Shown: positions 58,551 through 64,000 of the stretch, piece after piece
How positions within the stretch are numbered: the first letter of the stretch is position 1
How the letters are laid out: every line of letters starts with the position of its first letter
Assembly: GCF_052076105.1 (NCBI RefSeq)
Contig: NZ_CP197245.1
Location: 5,518,001-5,582,000, forward strand
DNA length: 64,000 bases
From: Tardiphaga sp052076105
GTDB taxonomy: Bacteria; Pseudomonadota; Alphaproteobacteria; Rhizobiales; Xanthobacteraceae
Direction of reading: 5' to 3'
Position numbers and translations under genes: made by a program
The notes under the pieces: model-generated
Told to the model about the DNA's origin: nothing
Database searches by the model: none
The model's input: only the letters and a program-made list of their open reading frames with translations

Positions 58551-60818
58551 TCAGAACCTCACGTTGACGGCAAGCTGGGCCGTGCGCGGCATGCCGAGCA
58601 TCCATTGATTGTCGGTATAGCTCGACGTCGCATAGATCTTGTCGAACAGGTTCCAGACCCGCAACGATACCGTGGTGTTGACGTCGGGCTTCCACTGCAG
58701 GCCGGCATTGACCAGCGTGTAGCTCGGCATTTCCAGCGTGTTGGCACTATCGGCGAATGTTTTTCCGACGATCTGTACGCCGGCATTGGCCGACCAGTTC
58801 GCCGCGAAAGCCCAGGTTGCCCAGATATTGGAGACGTTCTGCGGAACGCTGACAGGGACATTGCCCGCAAAGTTCGCGCCGCTGGGCTGCAGGAATTCAT
58901 CATACTTCGCGCGCAAGAATGCGGTGTTGGCATCGATGCGCCAGCCGTGATCGAGCGCGAGGCCGATCGACGCCTCGATACCGTGCGACGACTGCTGACC
59001 GACCTGCACCACCAAGTTGAGATCGTTCGGGTCGCGCGCCAGCAGATTGTTCTTCACGATCTGATAGCCTGCGAGCGTCCACTCGCCGCGGCCGCCCCAG
59101 AAGGATTGCTTGACGCCAATCTCTGCCTGCTTGCCGGTTGCCAGATCGAACTTTGCATTGGCATTGCTCGCCGAGATCAGGCCGCCGACTGTATCCGCTG
59201 CAGTAGAATACTGGCCGTAGAAAGCAAGGTTCTGGATCGGCGTATAGACCGCGCCGACGCGCCAGGAGGTCGCCGAATAATCCCGCGTGTAGCTGTTGGC
59301 GGGATTGCGGAAGTCGGTGCGCGAGACGGTCGGCTGATCCTGGCGGACGCCTGCGATCAGCGACAGTTGTTCGGTCACCGCCAAGCGGTTCTCGGCGAAG
59401 AACGCATACTGATTGGCGGTGGCGTTGTAGCCCGGTCGCGTCGCATCCGGGCTGTCGAAGATGCCGGGGTTGAAATTATACGGGTCCACCGACGAGAAGC
59501 CGCCATAGGGCGAGTTGTTGGTGTGCTTGAAGTCGATGCGATTGACATCGAAGCCTGCCACGAAAGTGTTGACCATGCCGAGCAGATGGCCCTCGAAGGT
59601 GGCATCCATGCGGTCGCCGACCTGCTGCTGCGTATGGAAGATCTCGAAATAGTCGCTGCGATCGATCTGGCCGGTGCCGGCATTGTAGCCGTAGGTCTCG
59701 ACTTCCTTCCAGTGCCGCTTCGCATACATGTAGTAGAGCGTGTTGCGCAGGGTGATGCCGTCTGCGACCTGCCACTCGGTCTTCACCTGGTTCCAGCTGT
59801 CCTGATAGCGGATTTGGCTGTCGCTGACATTGTAGTTCTTGAAACGGATCGCCTCATTCAGCTGGCTATTGATCAGCGGCGTGCCGAAATAGCGTGACGG
59901 ATGTCGGTCGCCATAGTCGGTCGAGATCGTCCAGGTGACGTCCTCGGTCTGCTTGATCTGCGCGGCGGCGTGCAGTGCGATGTTCGAGGTGTTGTCGCGA
60001 TCGACCCAGCCATCGGACATGTTGCCGGTAACAGCGATGCGATAGGCAACGTCCTTGCTGACGGGCCCGCCGCTGTCGACCGCAATGCGGCGCGTCATGT
60101 TGCTGTCGAGCGAGATTTCGGCCTGATTACGCGGTACCCAGAGCGGCAGTTTTGAAATCACGTTGATGGCGCCACCGACGGCGCCTTCGCCATACATCAC
60201 AGACGCCGGGCCGCGCAGCACTTCGATCTTCTCGGCGGTCCAGGTATCGAACGGGAAGTTCACAGTGCCGGCGCCGATGTAGAGGCGCGTGCCGTCATAG
60301 AGCGACATCACCGAACCGCTGCCGGCGAAGCCGCGGGTCGAGAAGGCAACGCCGCCATTGCCGGGGTCGCCGATGGCGGTGAAGCCGGTGGCGTTCTGCG
60401 TCACGGCATCGAGTACGTTCTGCTGGCCGCGTTCGGCCATGGTCTCGGCGGAGATCACCTCGACGCTGGCCGGCGTCTGCAAGCGCGTGAGGCCGAGACG
60501 GCTGCCGGTGGATGTGGTGCCCGTGAGGTTGAGCGTCGGCGCCGCAAAGACAGGGCCTGTCGGCGTGGCAGCCGGCGCGCCGGTATTGGCGGCGACATTG
60601 CGCTGCTGCCGCGAGCGCGCAGCGCGTGATGCGTTGCCTGATGTGGCGCGGCGTGCGCGCTGAGGCGTCGCCGACGGTTGAACGACAACAGGATCGAGCG
60701 TCTGGCTTCGCGGCGCAGCCTGCGACCAGCTTTCAGCAGGCCAGAACAGGCAAGTAAGAGCGACGGAGGAAAGAAGAGCTTTGAATTGCTTCGATGCGAT
60801 GGGAGAAGCGGAGGTCAT
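58551..60818 (-). CDS. TonB-dependent outer-membrane receptor, siderophore-receptor type, riboswitch-controlled
   Basis: 755 residues. Signal region FKALLSSVALTCLFWPAESW, a basic spacer of about 60 residues (RRATSGNASRAARSRQQRN), plug domain with LQTPASVEVISAETMAERG, STRGFAGSGSVMSLYDGTRL and KIEVLRGPASVMYGEGAVGGAINVISK, then a 22-strand barrel ending in MPRTAQLAVNVRF (terminal F). By sequence it is of the ferric-siderophore group, but a cobalamin riboswitch lies in its leader, so its cargo is probably cobalamin or a corrinoid, or it helps when B12 is low. First gene of an operon with the PepSY protein. Confidence 0.9.
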   Translation of the reverse strand: MTSASPIASKQFKALLSSVALTCLFWPAESWSQAAPRSQTLDPVVVQPSATPQRARRATSGNASRAARSRQQRNVAANTGAPAATPTGPVFAAPTLNLTGTTSTGSRLGLTRLQTPASVEVISAETMAERGQQNVLDAVTQNATGFTAIGDPGNGGVAFSTRGFAGSGSVMSLYDGTRLYIGAGTVNFPFDTWTAEKIEVLRGPASVMYGEGAVGGAINVISKLPLWVPRNQAEISLDSNMTRRIAVDSGGPVSKDVAYRIAVTGNMSDGWVDRDNTSNIALHAAAQIKQTEDVTWTISTDYGDRHPSRYFGTPLINSQLNEAIRFKNYNVSDSQIRYQDSWNQVKTEWQVADGITLRNTLYYMYAKRHWKEVETYGYNAGTGQIDRSDYFEIFHTQQQVGDRMDATFEGHLLGMVNTFVAGFDVNRIDFKHTNNSPYGGFSSVDPYNFNPGIFDSPDATRPGYNATANQYAFFAENRLAVTEQLSLIAGVRQDQPTVSRTDFRNPANSYTRDYSATSWRVGAVYTPIQNLAFYGQYSTAADTVGGLISASNANAKFDLATGKQAEIGVKQSFWGGRGEWTLAGYQIVKNNLLARDPNDLNLVVQVGQQSSHGIEASIGLALDHGWRIDANTAFLRAKYDEFLQPSGANFAGNVPVSVPQNVSNIWATWAFAANWSANAGVQIVGKTFADSANTLEMPSYTLVNAGLQWKPDVNTTVSLRVWNLFDKIYATSSYTDNQWMLGMPRTAQLAVNVRF

Positions 60819-60937
60819 CTACGGGACTCGCGGTTACGTGGCACGTCACCGCAAACCAAGTCGTCCTGCCGCTTTCAAACAGGCAGTGTGACTTCCACCA
60901 GGACACCCCGCCCAATGTGCTCGCGTGTGACCACGAC

Positions 60938-61103
60938 TGGCGGCAGGTCTCCTGGCTCGCGGGTCGGTGCCTGTCGCCGCCTTCCCAGGTGAACACCCAG
61001 TGGCTCTTGGCGCAGGCTCGCCGCTTACAGTTGCGGGGGCAGCCGCGGAATCGGGGGATCCCCCTCACCGCATTCCCTTTTGATCCCCGAAGGGAACCGT
61101 CAC
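60938..61103 (-). ncRNA. Cobalamin (adenosylcobalamin) riboswitch
   Basis: Read on the minus strand, the element has all the main parts: a 5' stem GGTTCCCTTC…AAAAGGGAATGCGGTG, the CCGCGGCTGCCCCCGCAACTG core followed by TAAGCGG, AGCCACTG, CCTGGGAAGG, GACCCGCGAG, and the B12 box AGCCAGGAGACCTGCC (60942-60957), exact to consensus. It lies 120 bp upstream of the receptor ATG. The expression platform after the box includes CTGCCTGTTTGAAAGCGGCAGG, which can pair as a hairpin over the leader. High B12 should switch receptor and PepSY genes off. Confidence 0.95.
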
Positions 61104-61262
61104 GTTCACGTTAAGGTGAAATTTCCAAATGTGTCAATCAAGCTGCCAATCATTCGCAGCTTGCCTTGGCGGGTGTTGATATTGCGCATCACCTGTCATC
61201 GCAGCGTCAAGCGAACTGCCTAGAGCCACTGGTGCCAGAGCCAGCAGGATCAGGAGTTCGCC

Positions 61263-62813
61263 ATGGCATTCCTCTCTCGCCGTCGTTTCATGACTTACGC
61301 CGCAGCGAGCGGTGCGAGCTTTCTGGCGATGCCCTATCTCAGTCGCGCTGCCGATCGTCCTGCCGTCTCGCATGGCGTGCAGTCCGGCGATGTCGGGATC
61401 AACAGCGGCATGATCTGGTCGCGTGCCGATCGGCCGGCGCAGATGATGGTCGAAGTCGCGACCACGGACTCTTTCAGGAATGCGCGCGCATTGCCGCCGC
61501 TCACCGCGCTGTCTGAAACCGATTTCACCGCAAAACTGCTGCTCGACAATCTGCCTGCGGGACAGGACATCTTCTACCGCGTCAAATTCCGCGATCTGTC
61601 GCACCCCGAAATCGTCGGCGAACCGGTCATCGGCCGCTTTCGCACCGCGCCGGCGGATCGCCGCGATGTGTCCTTTGTCTGGGGCGGCGATGTCGCAGGC
61701 CAGGGCTGGGGCATCAATGCCGACGATGGCGGCATGGTCACCTATGCCACCATGCGCAAGCATAATCCGGATTTCCTGATCCATTCCGGCGACACGATTT
61801 ACGCCGATGGCCCGATCCTGCCCGAAGTCAAATTGCCCGATGGCACGATCTGGAAGAACACCATCACGGTGCCGGAGAAAGCGAAGGTCGCCGAGACGCT
61901 CGATGAATTCCGCGCGGCGCACAAATACAATCTGCTGGACGACAATGTTCGCGTCTTCAATGCGCAGGTGCCGATTTTCGGCCAGTGGGACGATCACGAG
62001 GTCACCAACAACTGGTCGCTCTCGAAGCAGTTGCCGTCGTCTTACAAGGAGCGCGACATCACGCTGCTGGCGGCGCGCGGCGCCCGTGCCTTTCACGAGA
62101 TGTATCCGATCTCGGTCAATCCCGCCGAACCCGGCCGCGTCTATCGCACGCTGAATTACGGCCCTCATCTCGAGGTCTTCATGCTGGACGAGCGCAGCTA
62201 TCGCGGTCCCAACGGCCCGAACCTGCAGGAGACCTATGGTCCGGAGGCGTATTTCATCGGGCCGGAGCAGATGGCCTGGCTAAAGCGCGCCTTGATGGCG
62301 TCGAAGGCCACCTGGAAAGTCATCGCCTCCGACATGCCGATCGGCCTCGTCGTCTACGACAATGCCGCCGACAGGACGGGCTCGGAGGCGATCGCGCAGG
62401 GCGACGGTCCGGTGCGCGGTCGCGAGCTGGAAATCGCCGATATCCTGCGCTTCATCAAATCGGCCGGCATTCGCAACACGGTCTGGCTGACCGCCGACGT
62501 GCATTACACGGCGGCGCATTACTACAACCCGGACAAGGCGCAGTTTCAGGATTTCGAGCCGTTTTGGGAGTTTGTCTCCGGGCCGTTCCACGCCGGAACC
62601 TTCGGGCCGGCGGCGCTGGACAATACCTTTGGTCCGGAGGTCCGTTTCGTGAAGGCGCCGGGGCCTGACAAGCAGAATTTACCCCCGTCTGCGGGTATGC
62701 AGTTCTTCGGCCACGTCAAAATCGACGGCCAAAGCGGGCAAATGACCGTCACCCTGCGGGATCGGGCCGATACGGCCCTTTGGGCCACCGTTCTGGACCC
62801 GAAATTGGGCTAA
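61263..62813 (+). CDS. phoD: PhoD-family alkaline phosphatase, Tat-exported
   Basis: 516 residues. Twin-arginine signal LSRRRFMTYAAASGASFLAMP (5-25) with cleavage near SRAAD. N-terminal Ig-like part, then the catalytic domain: VWGGDVAGQGWGIN, FLIHSGDTIYADGP (Ca/Fe ligand region), PIFGQWDDHEVTNNW, FMLDERSYRGPNG, VWLTADVHYTAAHYYNP. PhoD enzymes are Ca/Fe phosphodiesterase-phosphomonoesterases for periplasmic phosphate scavenging. GGAG precedes the ATG. It is divergent from the riboswitch region. Confidence 0.93.
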   Translation: MAFLSRRRFMTYAAASGASFLAMPYLSRAADRPAVSHGVQSGDVGINSGMIWSRADRPAQMMVEVATTDSFRNARALPPLTALSETDFTAKLLLDNLPAGQDIFYRVKFRDLSHPEIVGEPVIGRFRTAPADRRDVSFVWGGDVAGQGWGINADDGGMVTYATMRKHNPDFLIHSGDTIYADGPILPEVKLPDGTIWKNTITVPEKAKVAETLDEFRAAHKYNLLDDNVRVFNAQVPIFGQWDDHEVTNNWSLSKQLPSSYKERDITLLAARGARAFHEMYPISVNPAEPGRVYRTLNYGPHLEVFMLDERSYRGPNGPNLQETYGPEAYFIGPEQMAWLKRALMASKATWKVIASDMPIGLVVYDNAADRTGSEAIAQGDGPVRGRELEIADILRFIKSAGIRNTVWLTADVHYTAAHYYNPDKAQFQDFEPFWEFVSGPFHAGTFGPAALDNTFGPEVRFVKAPGPDKQNLPPSAGMQFFGHVKIDGQSGQMTVTLRDRADTALWATVLDPKLG

Positions 62814-62831
62814 CCATTTGGCAGATTCGCA

Positions 62832-62859
62832 TTGTTTTTCGGCGATTTCCCCCTATATT
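62832..62859 (+). promoter_or_regulatory. Candidate promoter for typA
   Basis: TTGTTT (62832-62837), 16 bp, TATATT (62854-62859). It is upstream of the hairpin at 62880. Confidence 0.45.
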
Positions 62860-62879
62860 GCGCCGCAACGCGTCCGAGT

Positions 62880-62909
62880 ACCCGGCCCCTTCTGGCCGGG
62901 TTTGCTTTT
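62880..62909 (+). terminator. Terminator-like hairpin in the phoD-typA gap
   Basis: ACCCGGCC (62880-62887) / GGCCGGGT (62894-62901), loop of 6, followed by TTTGCTTTTG. It could end phoD, or act as an attenuator in the typA leader, since the promoter match lies before it. Confidence 0.65.
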
Positions 62910-63056
62910 GGAGGGATTGCCCCAGCGCGTTTTCAGACGAGGCAGTTATCGAACGCGCTCGAGCGCAAGGCCCAACTCTAATTGATCTGGCCTTTGTCGA
63001 GCATGTCTTGTTGAACCCGCATCAGGGCACCCAGACCGTAAAACAGAAGAAGACCT

Positions 63057-64000
63057 ATGAAACTTCGCAACATTGCTATCATCGCTCACGTTGACCACGG
63101 CAAAACCACCCTCGTGGACAAGTTGCTGCAGCAGTCCGGCACCTATCGCGACAATCAGCGCGTGCAGGAACGCGCGATGGATTCGAACGATCTCGAAAAA
63201 GAACGTGGCATCACCATTCTTGCCAAGTGTACCTCGGTGCTGTGGGAAGACACCCAGATCAACATCGTCGACACCCCAGGCCACGCCGACTTCGGCGGTG
63301 AAGTCGAACGCATCCTGTCGATGGTCGACGGCGTTATCGTGCTCGTCGACGCCGCTGAAGGCCCGATGCCGCAGACCAAGTTCGTGGTCGGCAAGGCACT
63401 CAAGCTCGGCCTTCGCCCGATCGTCGCGATCAACAAGGTCGACCGTCAGGACGCCCGCATCGACGAAGTCGTCAACGAAGTGTTCGACCTGTTCGCAGCA
63501 CTCGATGCCACCGACGAGCAGCTCGACTTCCCGATCCTCTACGGATCAGGCCGCAACGGCTGGATGGCCAACAGCCCTGATGCCTCGCACGATGTTGGCA
63601 TGAAGCCGCTGTTCGAGCTGGTGCTCAAGCATGTGCCGCCGCCGGTCGTCGAAGAAGGTCCGTTCCGCCTGCTCGGCACCATTCTCGAAGCCAACAACTT
63701 CCTTGGCCGCATCATCACCGGCCGTATCGCGTCGGGTTCGGTGAAGCCGAACCAGACCGTCAAGGTTTTGTCGCGTGACGGCAAGACCGTCGAAACCGGC
63801 CGTATCTCCAAGATCCTCGCCTTCCGTGGTCTCGAGCGCCAGCCGGTGGACTTCGCGGAAGCCGGCGACATCGTCGCCATCGCGGGCCTGAGCAAGGGCA
63901 CCGTCGCCGACACGTTCTGCGATCCCACGGTCGATACGCCGATTCAGGCGCAGGCGATCGATCCGCCGACCGTGTCGATGTCCTTCATCGTCAACAACTC
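63057..64000 (+). CDS. typA: Ribosome-associated GTPase TypA/BipA, 3' partial
   Basis: The first 314 residues of a translation-factor GTPase of about 600, cut by the window end. Start MKLRNIAIIAHVDHGKTTLVDKL (P-loop AHVDHGKT), ERAMDSNDLEKERGITILAK (switch I), VDTPGHADFGGEVERIL (G3), INKVDRQDARIDEV (G4), and ILYGSGRNGW (G5), with domain II beginning near 200 (LLGTILEANNFLGRIITGRIASGSVK). Binds the ribosome near the A site and is needed in stress and low-temperature growth and for ribosome assembly. Confidence 0.96.
   Translation, partial: MKLRNIAIIAHVDHGKTTLVDKLLQQSGTYRDNQRVQERAMDSNDLEKERGITILAKCTSVLWEDTQINIVDTPGHADFGGEVERILSMVDGVIVLVDAAEGPMPQTKFVVGKALKLGLRPIVAINKVDRQDARIDEVVNEVFDLFAALDATDEQLDFPILYGSGRNGWMANSPDASHDVGMKPLFELVLKHVPPPVVEEGPFRLLGTILEANNFLGRIITGRIASGSVKPNQTVKVLSRDGKTVETGRISKILAFRGLERQPVDFAEAGDIVAIAGLSKGTVADTFCDPTVDTPIQAQAIDPPTVSMSFIVNN

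Overview
The window is chromosomal DNA from a high-GC alphaproteobacterium, most likely Bradyrhizobiaceae/Nitrobacteraceae (the Bradyrhizobium, Rhodopseudomonas, Tardiphaga, Afipia group). This is inferred from the ffh-rpsP-rimM-trmD-rplS-leuC-leuD neighbourhood, a MatB malonyl-CoA synthetase with a lysine at position 488 as in Rhodopseudomonas, an invasion-associated-locus-B protein, a BacA/BclA-like exporter, and several families of short palindromic intergenic repeats. No search could be run, so the genus is not fixed. I saw no tRNA, rRNA, CRISPR array, prophage or transposase.

Layout. 1-2.4 kb: end of a GyrI-like protein, a SIMPL-domain protein and a metallo-beta-lactamase-fold hydrolase. 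2.7-9.8 kb: the translation/secretion cluster ffh, rpsP, rimM, trmD, rplS followed by leuC. It is interrupted between rimM and trmD by a divergent qorB/HxlR-regulator pair with unusual 11-bp-spaced repeats between them. 9.8-15.9 kb: a YcaQ-like protein, a run of small exported low-complexity proteins (Gly/Phe, Tyr/Gly and His rich), a zincin-like metallopeptidase, leuD and a sugar transferase. 15.9-17.1 kb: 1.2 kb without a convincing gene, packed with palindromic repeats. It contains a near-consensus promoter reading into a roughly 540-bp stretch that may be a non-coding RNA or dispersed element. 17.1-22.9 kb: a CitE-like lyase, beta-carbonic anhydrase, asd, two exported hypotheticals and leuB.

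23-30.4 kb: transport and redox genes: an MFS carrier, a sulfite-oxidase-fold molybdoprotein with its cytochrome b, a fasciclin protein, matB, a zinc-type CDF exporter and a TauE/SafE-type permease. 30.6-34.1 kb: sdhCDAB. 34.3-36.9 kb: an NMT1/SsuA-type ABC importer behind a good sigma-54 promoter match. 37-42 kb: a hybrid histidine kinase, then a BclA-like peptide exporter whose upstream region matches the EcfG stress promoter. 42-46 kb: a Pro/Ala-rich OmpA protein and a PhoA-type phosphatase. 46-49 kb: a TetR/O-methyltransferase pair with a clear palindromic operator, then argG. 49-57 kb: a PAP2 phosphatase, rlmN, IalB, a DECR-like SDR lacking the usual Tyr, a quinone oxidoreductase, YkvA, pterin dehydratase and an orphan TAXI protein. 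57-61.1 kb: a TonB receptor and PepSY protein behind a cobalamin riboswitch. 61.2-64 kb: phoD and the start of typA.

The genes cover core metabolism (leucine, lysine/threonine via asd, arginine, TCA cycle), translation and envelope function. Leucine biosynthesis is scattered: leuC, leuD and leuB lie at three separate places. The best leads for follow-up are the promoter-driven gene-free block at 16.37-16.94 kb, the riboswitch-controlled receptor/PepSY pair, the sigma-54 and EcfG promoter matches, and the two triple 11-bp repeat arrays.
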